From: Pseudaminobacter soli (ex Li et al. 2025)
GTDB taxonomy: Bacteria > Pseudomonadota > Alphaproteobacteria > Rhizobiales > Rhizobiaceae
Length of the DNA: 64,000 nucleotides
NCBI RefSeq assembly: GCF_029892515.1
Contig: NZ_JARXVF010000014.1
Span: 1-64,000 of the forward strand
Direction of reading: 5' to 3'
The translations under genes and the position numbers were made by a program. How positions within the stretch are numbered: the stretch's first letter is position 1; each line of letters starts with the position of its first letter. The notes under the pieces are model-generated. The model had not been told where the DNA came from and ran no database searches. It saw only the letters and a list, made by a program, of their open reading frames with translations. Of the stretch, positions 38,756 to 47,700 are shown piece after piece.

Positions 38756-39662
38756 AGCGATCCTGATTACGATCGCCACCGCGGCCACGCCGCTGTTGAT
38801 CGCGGCGGTCGGTGAACTGGTTGTCGAGCGTTCCGGCGTTCTCAACCTCGGCGTTGAAGGCATGATGGTGATGGGCGCCGTTACCGGCTTCGGCGTGGCG
38901 CTGATGACCGGCTCGCCCTGGCTGGGCTTTCTCGCCGCGATAGCGGTCGGCGCGTTGTTCTCGCTGCTGTTTGCCTTCCTGACGCTGACGCTGGTCACCA
39001 ACCAGGTGGCGACGGGCCTTGCACTGACCCTGCTTGGGCTCGGCCTTTCGGGCATGATCGGCGAAAGCTTCGTTGGCATGCCCGGCGTGAAGCTCGGCAG
39101 CATTTACATTCCGTTCCTGACCGATCTGCCGCTGGTCGGCAAGCTCCTGTTCGGCCAGGACCCGATATTCTACCTCTCGCTGCTGCTCACCGGCGGCGTG
39201 GCCTATTTCCTTTTCCGCACGCGGGCAGGGCTGACGCTGCGCTCTGTGGGCGACAACCATGCCTCGGCTCATGCGCTCGGCATCAACGTCATCCTTATCC
39301 GCTATCTGGCAGTGATGTTCGGCGGTGCGTGTGCGGGACTTGCCGGCGGCTATCTGTCGATCGTCTATACACCGCAATGGGTGGAGAACATGACTGCCGG
39401 GCGCGGCTGGATCGCGCTTGCGCTGGTGGTGTTCGCCTCTTGGCGCCCGTGGCGCGTCCTTGCCGGCGCCTATCTTTTCGGCGCTGTCACCATCGGTCAG
39501 CTCCACGCGCAGGCCTTGGGCATCGGCGTGCCGTCGCAGCTACTTTCTTCGCTTCCCTATCTGGCGACCGTCATCGTACTTGTTCTAATCTCGGGCAATC
39601 GGCGACTGACAATGATAAACACACCGGCTTCGTTGGGGCGGCCGTTTGTGCCAGATCGCTAA
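38742..39662 (+). CDS. ABC transporter permease (BPD_transp_2), second subunit
   Basis: 306 residues, eight to nine helices. The segment LVVERSGVLNLGVEGMMVMG is the hallmark of the NupC/YufQ-type permease, and RSVGDNHASAHALGINVI is the coupling loop to the ATPase. It pairs with the permease just upstream. The 14-base overlap shows strict coupling of the two permeases. Confidence 0.93.
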   Translation: MGMLEAILITIATAATPLLIAAVGELVVERSGVLNLGVEGMMVMGAVTGFGVALMTGSPWLGFLAAIAVGALFSLLFAFLTLTLVTNQVATGLALTLLGLGLSGMIGESFVGMPGVKLGSIYIPFLTDLPLVGKLLFGQDPIFYLSLLLTGGVAYFLFRTRAGLTLRSVGDNHASAHALGINVILIRYLAVMFGGACAGLAGGYLSIVYTPQWVENMTAGRGWIALALVVFASWRPWRVLAGAYLFGAVTIGQLHAQALGIGVPSQLLSSLPYLATVIVLVLISGNRRLTMINTPASLGRPFVPDR

Positions 39663-39710
39663 AAAAACGGGATAAAGTGCCCCTGGGCAACCACTGAGAG
39701 GATCAACTTC

Positions 39711-40781
39711 ATGAAGAAAACCATTCTGTCGATTGCCGCGGCAGCCGCCGTGCTTTCGTTCGGCACGATGGCCGCTGAGGCCAAGGTCAAGGCCTGCTGG
39801 ATGTATGTCGGCCCGATCGGCGATTTCGGTTATTCCTACCAGCACCATCAGGGGCTGTTGGCGGTCCAGAAGGAGTTCGGCGATCAGGTCGAGACGGCCT
39901 ATCTCGAAAGCGTTCCGGAAGGCGCTGACGCCGAGCGCGCGCTCGAGCGCTTCGCACGCTCCGGCTGCAACATCATCTTCGCGACTTCCTTCGGTTTCAT
40001 GGATGCGACCAATAAGGTTGCCGGGCGTTTCCCCGACGTGAAGTTCGAGCACGCGACCGGTTACAAGCGCGAGCATCCGAACGTCTCGACCTACAATTCC
40101 AAGTTCCATGAAGGCCGCTATGTGCAGGGCGTGATCGCCGCCAAGCTGTCGAAGACCGGCGTTGCAGGCTACATCGCCTCGTTCCCGATCCCGGAAGTGG
40201 TGCTCGGCATCAACGCCTTCATGCTCGGCGCGCAGTCGGTCAACCCTGACTTCAAGGTCAAGGTCGTGTGGGCCAACACCTGGTACGACGCCGGCAAGGA
40301 AGCCGACGCCGCCAAGGCGCTGATCGACCAGGGCGTCGACGTCATCACCCAGCACACGGACTCCACCGCTCCGATGCAGGTTGCCACCGAGCGCGGCGTG
40401 AAGGCCTTCGGCCAGGCCACCGACATGATCAAGTTCGGCCCTGACACCCAGTTGACGGCAATCGTCGACGATTGGGGCCCGTACTACATCAGCCGCGTCA
40501 AGGCGGTCATCGACGGCACCTGGCAGCAGCAGGACGTCTGGCACGGTATGAAGGAGGGCAACGTCGTGATGGCCCCCTTCACCAATATGCCTGACGACGT
40601 GAAGAAGCTGGCTGAGGAAACCGAAGCCAAGATCAAGTCGGGTGATTTCAATCCCTACACCGGCCCGATCACCAAGCAGGACGGCTCCGAGTGGCTGAAG
40701 GCTGGCGAAGTGGCCGACAACGGCACGCTTCTTGGCCTGAACTTCTACGTCAAGGGCGTGGACGACAAGCTGCCGCAGTAA
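39711..40781 (+). CDS. BMP-family ABC transporter substrate-binding protein
   Basis: 356 residues. Signal peptide about 1-24 (cut after AEA), then the Bmp/PnrA fold: KACWMYVGPIGDFGYSYQHH, FATSFGFMDATNKVAGRFPD and ADAAKALIDQGVDVITQHTD. Members bind purine nucleosides, purine bases or related ligands in the periplasm; the exact ligand is not clear. No lipobox is seen, so it is soluble. It is the last gene of the transport operon, with GAGAGGA before the ATG and a strong terminator after it. Confidence 0.92.
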   Translation: MKKTILSIAAAAAVLSFGTMAAEAKVKACWMYVGPIGDFGYSYQHHQGLLAVQKEFGDQVETAYLESVPEGADAERALERFARSGCNIIFATSFGFMDATNKVAGRFPDVKFEHATGYKREHPNVSTYNSKFHEGRYVQGVIAAKLSKTGVAGYIASFPIPEVVLGINAFMLGAQSVNPDFKVKVVWANTWYDAGKEADAAKALIDQGVDVITQHTDSTAPMQVATERGVKAFGQATDMIKFGPDTQLTAIVDDWGPYYISRVKAVIDGTWQQQDVWHGMKEGNVVMAPFTNMPDDVKKLAEETEAKIKSGDFNPYTGPITKQDGSEWLKAGEVADNGTLLGLNFYVKGVDDKLPQ

Positions 40782-40804
40782 TCGGACTGCACAGTCGTAA
40801 AAAG

Positions 40805-40830
40805 AAAGGGCGCCAGACGGCGCCCTTTTT
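40805..40830 (+). terminator. Intrinsic terminator of the nucleoside ABC operon
   Basis: AAAGGGCGCC (40805-40814), loop AGAC, GGCGCCCTTT (40819-40828) running into a T-tract to 40830. It lies 24 nt after the binding-protein gene. Confidence 0.9.
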
Positions 40831-40879
40831 GTTTTCCAAGCTTCCGAAGCAGGCGGCGTGAGCCGCACGCCGGTGTTTC

Positions 40880-42193
40880 TCAGACAGCCGTGCCGTAGAG
40901 ATCGTAGGCGTCGGCCCGGTCGATCTTGACCGTCACGATATCGCCGGTCCGCAGCGGGCGGCGCGACTGGATGTGGACCGAGCCATCGATTTCCGGCGCG
41001 TCGTATTTGGTGCGTCCCTTCGCCATCAGGCCGTTCGCCTCGTCGATGATGACGGGCAGGCGCTTGCCGACCTTCTTCTGCTGCTGCACGGCCGAAATCT
41101 TCTGCTGGCGCTGCATGAACCGATGCCAGCGCGCTTCCTTGACCTCTTCTGGGACCTGTTCGAGGCCCAGATCGTTCGACTTGGCGCCGCCGACTGGTTC
41201 GTATTTGAAGCAGCCCGCGCGGTCGATCTTGGCTTCATCCAGCCAGTCGAGCAGCATTTCGAAATCCTCTTCGGTCTCGCCGGGGAAGCCGACGATGAAG
41301 GTCGAGCGGATGGCGAGATCCGGGCATATTTCGCGCCAGCTACGGATGCGGTCGAGTGTCTTTTCGCCATGCGCGGGCCGGCGCATGTTCTTCAGTACTT
41401 GCGGCGAGGCGTGCTGGAACGGGATGTCGAGATAGGGAAGGATCTTGCCCTCGGCCATCAGCGGGATCACGTCGGCGACATGCGGGTAGGGGTAGACATA
41501 GTGCATGCGCACCCAGACACCCAGTTCGCCAAGTTCCTGCGACAGGTCGAGGAATTTGGCCCGCACTTCGCGGTCCTTCCAGGTGCTGGCGGCATATTTG
41601 ACGTCGATGCCGTAGGCGCTGGTGTCCTGCGAGATGACCAGGATTTCCTTGACGCCGGCCTCTGCCAGCTTCTCGGCCTCGCGTAGCACGTCGGCTGCCG
41701 GGCGCGAGACGAGGTCGCCGCGCAGGTCAGGGATGATGCAGAAGGTGCAGCGATTGTTGCAGCCTTCCGAGATCTTGAGATAGGCGTAATGGCGCGGCGT
41801 GAGCTTGACGCCCTGCGGCGGCAGGAGGTCCACGAACGGGTCGTGCGCCGGCGGGGCTGCCTCGTGCACGGCCGCCATGACGCTCTCATAGGCCTGTGGG
41901 CCGGTGATGGCGAGCACGTTGGGGTGCTTCTCGCGGATCAGTTCCGGCGTTGCGCCCATGCAGCCGGTGACGATGACCTTGCCGTTTTCCTTGAGCGCGG
42001 TGCCGATGGCATTCAGCGACTCGTCGCGGGCGGAATCGAGGAAGCCGCAGGTGTTGACGACGACGAGATCGGCGCCGTCATGCTTGCGGGCGATCTCATA
42101 GCCTTCGGCACGAAGCCGCGTGATGATGCGCTCGGAATCGACGAGTGCTTTCGGGCATCCAAGGCTGACGAAACTGACGCGAGGCGCTGACAT
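40880..42193 (-). CDS. rimO: Ribosomal protein uS12 methylthiotransferase RimO
   Basis: 437 residues from ATG 42193 ([20 protein letters not shown]). The N-terminal UPF0004 domain holds three cluster cysteines (SLGCPK, VVNTCGF, VTGCMG), the radical SAM domain has [16 protein letters not shown], and a TRAM domain is at the C-terminus. RimO attaches a methylthio group to an Asp of S12. [10 protein letters not shown] distinguishes it from the tRNA-acting MiaB. It stands alone on the minus strand. Confidence 0.95.
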   Translation of the reverse strand: MSAPRVSFVSLGCPKALVDSERIITRLRAEGYEIARKHDGADLVVVNTCGFLDSARDESLNAIGTALKENGKVIVTGCMGATPELIREKHPNVLAITGPQAYESVMAAVHEAAPPAHDPFVDLLPPQGVKLTPRHYAYLKISEGCNNRCTFCIIPDLRGDLVSRPAADVLREAEKLAEAGVKEILVISQDTSAYGIDVKYAASTWKDREVRAKFLDLSQELGELGVWVRMHYVYPYPHVADVIPLMAEGKILPYLDIPFQHASPQVLKNMRRPAHGEKTLDRIRSWREICPDLAIRSTFIVGFPGETEEDFEMLLDWLDEAKIDRAGCFKYEPVGGAKSNDLGLEQVPEEVKEARWHRFMQRQQKISAVQQQKKVGKRLPVIIDEANGLMAKGRTKYDAPEIDGSVHIQSRRPLRTGDIVTVKIDRADAYDLYGTAV

Positions 42194-42384
42194 AGACAAA
42201 ATCCGGGATTCTTGGGCTGGACCCCGTTTGTCGGGGCCTGCATTGAGCATCTTGCGAAGAGGGCGGGAGCGCGGACCGATCAGCGTCGGCAACGCGGCGG
42301 ACCCGCAAGCTTGCGGCGCAATATCACAGATTTCTCTGCAATGAAATCATATCAACCGCGGCATTCCGCATGACTTGGCCGAAC

Positions 42385-43032
42385 CTATAGCGGGTCCGGC
42401 AGCAAGGGCGAAATATCCATGTAGCCGCGATAGATCATGTCCAGCGCAACGTAGAGGATGATCAGAAGGCCAACATAGGCGATCCAGGGGTAGCGATTCA
42501 GCAGCTTGGCGATGAAGTTCGCCGCTAGCCCCATCAGCGCCACGGAAAGGATGAGGCCGAAGACCAGAACGGTGAAATGGTCACGTGCCGCGCCCGCAAC
42601 CGCAAGGACGTTGTCTAGCGACATCGACACGTCGGCAATGACAATCTGCACGGCGGCCTGGGCCAGTGTCTTGCGCGGCTTGCCTGCTGCGGCAGCTGTG
42701 GCGGCATCGTTTTCTGCGTCCTCGACTGCGGCGCTTTGTTCGGCGCGGGAAATGCGCAGTTCGCGCCACATCTTCCAGCAAACCCACAAAAGCAGGATGC
42801 CGCCCATCAGGAGCAGGCCCAGGATCTGCAGCAGCTGTATGGTCAGGGCCGCGAAGACAATGCGCAGGACGGTGGCGGCAGCAACGCCGATTAGGATAGC
42901 CTTCTTGCGTTGATCGGCAGGGAGGCCGGCTGCGGCCAGGCCGATGACGATGGCGTTATCTCCGGCCAGGACCAGATCGATAGCCACGACCTGCAATAGA
43001 GCCGTGAAACCCGCGGCTGTGAAAATTTCCAT
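42385..43032 (-). CDS. TerC-family integral membrane protein
   Basis: 215 residues with seven or so helices. Two conserved Asp-containing helices, VAIDLVLAGDNAIVIGLAAA and VIADVSMSLDNVLAVAGAAR, are the TerC hallmark. A charged cytoplasmic loop of about 40 residues lies between the halves. The family includes manganese exporters and tellurite-resistance proteins; manganese efflux is plausible but unproven. I looked for a yybP-ykoY (Mn) riboswitch upstream and found no convincing match. Confidence 0.9.
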   Translation of the reverse strand: MEIFTAAGFTALLQVVAIDLVLAGDNAIVIGLAAAGLPADQRKKAILIGVAAATVLRIVFAALTIQLLQILGLLLMGGILLLWVCWKMWRELRISRAEQSAAVEDAENDAATAAAAGKPRKTLAQAAVQIVIADVSMSLDNVLAVAGAARDHFTVLVFGLILSVALMGLAANFIAKLLNRYPWIAYVGLLIILYVALDMIYRGYMDISPLLPDPL

Positions 43033-43314
43033 CGACCGGCACCCTTAGCCTTTCAGCTCCCCGCAGCCATGCCCGTAGCGCGCCAAGTCGCTCCGCGTCA
43101 AGCAAGCGGGTCAAGACGTTGGGGTAGGGAAGTCCGGAAGTTGGTTCGAGACTGCCGAACGCTGGATCCGGAGCGAAAGATCGCTGTTGCGTGGCAGGAT
43201 TTTTCTATGCGTTTCCACATGGCGAGCCATGGCAGGTTCTCTCGTTTTCCTATGCAGAAATCCTCATTTTTACTACGTGGTTGGTCCCACAAAGTTTTTT
43301 GGCGAGGTCACGTC

Positions 43315-43761
43315 ATGTTGGATATGGATCGAACAGACCTTGCCCGGCTGTCGACAAGGATTGCGCATTCAGATCGCATTACGCCCGAGCTCATTCGTCA
43401 CGTGATGGCGCGGATTGGTTCGCGGGGCCCGTGGTTCAACGCGTCGAATCCCGTTGAACAATTCGTCGAAGCAGGCGCTTGGACCGAGGCGGCCATGGCG
43501 TTGGCGGAACTGCCCGATTGGACGCTGTCGCGCCTCGATCATGAAGATGGCGAGTGGTACTGCACGCTCGTGAGCAGATGGCAGTTGCCTCGCTGGATGG
43601 CCGAGAGCGTGGAAGGCCGCCATCAAGTGCTTCCATTGGCTATCCTCAGCGCCATACTCGCAGCTCTCGATCAGCCGGGGCGCAAGCCGTCGAAGGCGGA
43701 CGATGCTGCGTTGCTGACGCAGGGAAACGAGACGCCTGTCTGCTGCGAAAACTATGCCTGA
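43315..43761 (+). CDS. Conserved hypothetical protein
   Basis: 148 residues from ATG 43315 (MLDMDRTDLARLSTRIAHSD). GCGAGG lies about ten bases upstream and an AT-rich stretch precedes that. The composition is soluble and mixed alpha/beta; GAWTEAAMALAELPDWTLSR and DGEWYCTLVSRWQLPRW are the most distinctive segments. I do not recognise the family. It is followed by a terminator and faces the TonB-dependent receptor gene. The 282-nt gap before it shows no gene. Confidence 0.7.
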   Translation: MLDMDRTDLARLSTRIAHSDRITPELIRHVMARIGSRGPWFNASNPVEQFVEAGAWTEAAMALAELPDWTLSRLDHEDGEWYCTLVSRWQLPRWMAESVEGRHQVLPLAILSAILAALDQPGRKPSKADDAALLTQGNETPVCCENYA

Positions 43762-43796
43762 CGGCAAAGTGCCAATCGGCAGCCCAGAGAAATAGC

Positions 43797-43829
43797 GAAG
43801 CCCGCCACTCGTGAAGAGCGGCGGGCTTC
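43797..43829. terminator. Bidirectional terminator between the hypothetical gene and the TonB receptor
   Basis: GAAGCCCGCC (43797-43806) pairs perfectly with GGCGGGCTTC (43820-43829) around a 13-nt loop. The T-content after the stem is modest on both sides, so strength is uncertain. Confidence 0.65.
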
Positions 43830-43844
43830 TTCATTTCGGCGCGC

Positions 43845-46013
43845 TTAGAAGAGCACGCGCGTCGTCAGGAAAAACGTCCTGCCGGGCTCGGGGAAACCGT
43901 CCGCCAGTTCGTAATTCGTGTCGAACAGGTTCCGAACCCCGAAGTTTGCCGTGACCCGATCGCTGAAGTCGTATTGGAAGTCGAGGTTCGCGAGCGCAAA
44001 ACCGCTTGTTTCGAAGAAGCTGTTCTCGAGGCGATCGGTCGACCAGCGGGAGCTCGACAGCTGCAGGCCCGGCGACACGGTGAAGTTCTCATAAGGCTGC
44101 CAATTGGCATAGAGATAGGCATTGTGCAGCGGGGTGCCGACCGGCTGGAGGTTTTCACGGACCGGATCGACCAGCTGCCGCTTCAGGTAGGTGTAGTTGG
44201 CGCCGATCGACAGCTCGGGCAGGACATCCCACTCGCCCACGATCTCGAAGCCATAATAGTGGCCGTCGCCTACATTCTGGTTCTGAACCTTGCTGTTGCC
44301 GACGCCGATCGACTGAATGACGTTCTGCACATTGCTGTAGAACACGGCGGCGCCGACGTGAGCGTCATTAAAGACTGTGTCCGACCAGCCCAGCTCGAAA
44401 TTGGTCGCGCGTTCCGGCTTGAGGTCCGGATTTGGTAGCGCGTCGCCGAAACGCGTGCTGTAGCGCTCGAAGAGCGTGGGGAAGCGCGTGCGTGACGAGA
44501 CGCTGGCGTGGAATTCTGCCGTGTCGGTAGGGCGATATATGGCTGCAGCCTGCCAGTTTACCGCATCGCTGCCACCAAGCGGATATTCGAAGATCTTCTT
44601 GGTGCCGCTGTCATATTTCTCAGCGCGCAATAGCTTGTTTTGGTCGTAGCTGACGCCGCCGACGAAATCGATCGTGTCGGTGGCGTGGAAGGTGTCTTCC
44701 AGCGCCAGCGACCAGGTGTCCTCAAGCTTGGTCTGCTTGGGGTCGACGAAGCTCGAAACGTCCGGCTGGTTGTGGTCCCAGTTGGTGTGATTGTCCCGGC
44801 GGTAGTGGACCGCAGTCTTCAGGCTGTTCATCGGGATGAGGTCAGTGCCGCCCTCGACGCTGAAGCCATAGGCGTTGTCGTCATAGTAGCTGTTGAAGGC
44901 CCGGCTCTGCGCCTGACTGTTGAAATTCGAATCGTCATAGGCAGAGAGAAGATTGTAGAAGGTGTTGTAATACGCCTTTGTTTTTATGTAGGAATCATCG
45001 CCGATCTGCGTGTGGGAATAGAAGGCGAGGCTGCTGAGATTCCATGCGGGCCAACGCCAGTCGCGCTGGTAGGTCAACCCGTTCGGAAGCTTCGGTGGGG
45101 TCGGTGAGCGCCGGATCGGATCGTTCACGCCATAGGGCGCATTCTTCTCGCCCGCCTGCCGCGTGTAGCTGATGACATATTCGTCGGTGGCGTTTGGCGT
45201 GTAGCCGGCCTTGAGATTGATGCGCCAATCCTTGAAGTCGCTGAAGTCGCGCCGTCCGCCATCCTCAACGGCAGTCGGTTCGAAATTGCGCGAAAGGAAC
45301 CAGCCGTCGCTCTTGCGATAGGCGCCAGCAGCCTGAAGATAAAAGTTCTCCTGGCGCGTGCCCACCGAGCCGACGCCCGTATAGGCGGCCAGGTTGCCAG
45401 TGTTGCCGACGTCGATTCCGTTCTGGATTTCACCCTCGAACTCCTTGGTGGGCTTTCGGGTCACCAGATTGATCGCGCCGCCCATGCCGCCAGGTCCGTT
45501 GAGAACCGAGGCATAACCTTTCTGTACCTGGATTTCGGACAGGTCGGGCGTGAGGAAGCGCCCATAGTCCAGACGGTTGTCCGCGGGCAGATAGACGCGA
45601 ATGCCGTCTATGTAGAGCGGCACTTGGAAACGATCGTAGCCTCTGACGTAAATCAGGCGCTCGTTGCGGCTGCCGCCAGTGTTCGCCGTGCTGACGCCGG
45701 GAACGACGCTCAGCGCGTCATCGAGTGTGTCGCGGTTCGTTTTGCGCACGTCATCGGCTGTAACAATGCTCTGGGAAATCGCCTGGCCGCTGATGCCGCC
45801 TTCGGCGCCGTCTCCGCCGTGCACCACGATCCGACCAAGCTCGAACACGTCGTCCTTGGCAGGCTTGAGGCGCGGCTTCTTTTCATTCTCGGCCTTGCTT
45901 TCATTGTCGCCTTGCGATTGCGTCACGGCCTGAGCAGCCTGTGCACTTGCCTGCTGCACCAGAAAAGTGCTGCCAAGCAACACAATCGATATGTTCAGTA
46001 AAATATAACGCAC
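43845..46013 (-). CDS. TonB-dependent outer-membrane receptor
   Basis: 722 residues from GTG 46013, with AGGGGG upstream. A signal peptide (about 1-25, ending QASA) is followed by a plug domain with DTLDDALSVVPGVSTANTGG and VYIDG-like VPLYIDGIRVYLPADNRLDY, then a 22-strand barrel ending TFFLTTRVLF with the usual terminal Phe. It should import a siderophore, haem, cobalamin or another metal complex; the ligand is not evident. No periplasmic binding protein or ABC genes are adjacent. It is divergent from trmO. Confidence 0.92.
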   Translation of the reverse strand: MRYILLNISIVLLGSTFLVQQASAQAAQAVTQSQGDNESKAENEKKPRLKPAKDDVFELGRIVVHGGDGAEGGISGQAISQSIVTADDVRKTNRDTLDDALSVVPGVSTANTGGSRNERLIYVRGYDRFQVPLYIDGIRVYLPADNRLDYGRFLTPDLSEIQVQKGYASVLNGPGGMGGAINLVTRKPTKEFEGEIQNGIDVGNTGNLAAYTGVGSVGTRQENFYLQAAGAYRKSDGWFLSRNFEPTAVEDGGRRDFSDFKDWRINLKAGYTPNATDEYVISYTRQAGEKNAPYGVNDPIRRSPTPPKLPNGLTYQRDWRWPAWNLSSLAFYSHTQIGDDSYIKTKAYYNTFYNLLSAYDDSNFNSQAQSRAFNSYYDDNAYGFSVEGGTDLIPMNSLKTAVHYRRDNHTNWDHNQPDVSSFVDPKQTKLEDTWSLALEDTFHATDTIDFVGGVSYDQNKLLRAEKYDSGTKKIFEYPLGGSDAVNWQAAAIYRPTDTAEFHASVSSRTRFPTLFERYSTRFGDALPNPDLKPERATNFELGWSDTVFNDAHVGAAVFYSNVQNVIQSIGVGNSKVQNQNVGDGHYYGFEIVGEWDVLPELSIGANYTYLKRQLVDPVRENLQPVGTPLHNAYLYANWQPYENFTVSPGLQLSSSRWSTDRLENSFFETSGFALANLDFQYDFSDRVTANFGVRNLFDTNYELADGFPEPGRTFFLTTRVLF

Positions 46014-46223
46014 TGCGAAATGCCCCCTTGTTCTCTTTTTTCAAGCGCTCCCGCTGCCTGCCGTCCCCGGGCAGACAGGGGCAATCTGATCGCAATTCCA
46101 TGGATTGGTTCTTCACGATATATTTCCTTGAATATAACAGAGTTGGCGGTTTGCAAGCGCTATCGCATGAATTCCACACGCTGGACTAATGGACTAAGGA
46201 GGCTTTTGGATTCTGGCGGCGAT

Positions 46224-46238
46224 TGATCGTTATGTTCA
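46224..46238. promoter_or_regulatory. Candidate iron-responsive (IRO-box-like) site; rest of the receptor-trmO gap
   Basis: TGA-N9-TCA (TGATCGTTATGTTCA) fits the IRO box read by RirA in rhizobia. It lies 210 nt from the receptor start and 92 nt from trmO. A match of this size occurs by chance often, so it is only a lead. The rest of the 317-nt divergent gap is AT-rich and holds no gene. Confidence 0.3.
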
Positions 46239-46330
46239 ATCGGATATATCTAAGTAAATATGGCGATCAGTTGCGTCGGTGTACGATGATGGTCGGCCGG
46301 TGTGGTGGCGAGAGGTTTTAAGCAGGCACA

Positions 46331-46837
46331 ATGGTACGAGAAAATGAAGTTCGGGAGGGCGAGGTCGCCATCGATCCGCCTCCTGCCACCGATGCTGGGC
46401 TCGTCTTCATCGGGCGCATAGCTACCCCATGGACATCGCGGCTGACCACTCCGCGCCAGGGCTGGGCGGACGGGCCTATATGCAGGATTGAGATCTTCGA
46501 GCCCTGGCGACAGGCCATAGGCGGGATCGAAAAATATGAGCGGCTGGAGGTGCTGTACTGGCTGCATCTGTCGCGCCGTGATCTCGTCAGGCAAAGCCCG
46601 GCAAAGAACGGCACCACATACGGAACCTTCGCCCTGCGTTCTCCCGTTCGACCCAATCCAATCGGCACCTCGATCGCGACGTTAGTTGGCGTGGAGGGGG
46701 CAACCATTCTTGTCCGGGGATTGGATTGCCTCGATGGCACGCCGTTGATCGACCTCAAGCCGGACCGGACGCTCTTCAAGCCGATCGCGCCACCGCAGTC
46801 GGGCGATTTTGAGACCGAAATAAGCAATCAGGCGTGA
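46331..46837 (+). CDS. TsaA/TrmO-family tRNA methyltransferase, short form
   Basis: 168 residues. The TsaA-like beta-barrel is clear: GRIATPWTSRLTTPRQG near the N-terminus and FALRSPVRPNPIGTSIATLV at the SAM site. TrmO methylates the t6A base at position 37 of tRNA-Thr. E. coli TrmO is about 235 residues; this protein has only the core domain, so another methyl acceptor is possible. It is divergent from a TonB receptor and its last ten bases overlap the coxF end on the opposite strand. Confidence 0.8.
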   Translation: MVRENEVREGEVAIDPPPATDAGLVFIGRIATPWTSRLTTPRQGWADGPICRIEIFEPWRQAIGGIEKYERLEVLYWLHLSRRDLVRQSPAKNGTTYGTFALRSPVRPNPIGTSIATLVGVEGATILVRGLDCLDGTPLIDLKPDRTLFKPIAPPQSGDFETEISNQA

Positions 46838-47700
46838 GATGGGGCAGCGACTACGCCCTTGAGGCCGCTTTCACCCCTTTGACCAAGGCGGCGCCGGACA
46901 GTGATTTCGGCCAGGATCGACATTGCGATCTCTTCCGGGGTGATCGCCCCTATGTCGAGGCCTGCCGGTGCCTTGATGCGGTCGAGTGTGGCGGCATCAA
47001 AGCCTTCGGCGACGAGTTTTTGTCTTAGTGCCGACATCTTGCGACGGCTGCCGACGAAGCCGTGATATTCGGCATCGATGGAAAGGGCTGCTCTCAATGC
47101 GGCCTCGTCTCCCTTGCCTTGAGTGGAGACGACGACGAAACGGCGCGTATCGGTAAGCTCGCCGATTTCGAAGCCGTCAATCAGCACATCGGCTTCGGGA
47201 GTGGTCGGAAATTCCGTCAGTGGAGCGGCGAGGGTGACGTGATAGCCGAGCGGACGGGCCTCTTCGGCAAGCGCCTCGGCCACCGGGCTGGACCCAAGTA
47301 TCAGCAGCGCCGGGCGAGGAAATATGGGCTCGATAAAAATGTCCATCGTGCCTTGGCTGGGGCACATGTTCTTGGCGAATTTTATTCCTTCGCGGTCCTC
47401 GCCGGGTTTCACGCCGAGTTCTGCAAGCAGGTCTTCCGGCTGGATGGACACAAGCCGAGACTTGCCGTCGGCGAGGGCCTCGCGCGCCGCCGTCAGGGTC
47501 GCGCCACGGGCGCAGCCGCCGCCGATCCAGCCGGCCACGATGGTGCCGTCGGGGCGGATCACGGCCTTTGCGCCTGCCTTTGCCGCTGTCACCGACACGG
47601 TGCGCACGACCGTTGCCAGCACGAAGGCCTCATCGGCCGCCTTAAGGCGCGAGATCAGTTCCAGCACATCCAGATGAACGGTCACCGGCGCCTCCCTCAT
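46828..47700 (-). CDS. coxF: CO dehydrogenase maturation factor CoxF (XdhC/CoxI family)
   Basis: 290 residues. The N-terminal XdhC/CoxI domain has VAGWIGGGCARGATLTAARE with the conserved GGC, and the C-terminal Rossmann domain has ALLILGSSPVAEALAEEA and FVGSRRKMSALRQKLVAEGF. The CoxF position in the operon (after coxDE) and its two-domain form support the symbol. In Oligotropha carboxidovorans CoxF is needed to build the copper-sulfur-molybdenum site. It overlaps coxE by four bases and is the last cox gene seen. Confidence 0.85.
   Translation of the reverse strand: MREAPVTVHLDVLELISRLKAADEAFVLATVVRTVSVTAAKAGAKAVIRPDGTIVAGWIGGGCARGATLTAAREALADGKSRLVSIQPEDLLAELGVKPGEDREGIKFAKNMCPSQGTMDIFIEPIFPRPALLILGSSPVAEALAEEARPLGYHVTLAAPLTEFPTTPEADVLIDGFEIGELTDTRRFVVVSTQGKGDEAALRAALSIDAEYHGFVGSRRKMSALRQKLVAEGFDAATLDRIKAPAGLDIGAITPEEIAMSILAEITVRRRLGQRGESGLKGVVAAPSHA

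Noticed and set aside
43033-43140. Mn-sensing yybP-ykoY riboswitch upstream of terC
   Set aside because: GGGGAG occurs, but the rest of the conserved junction does not.
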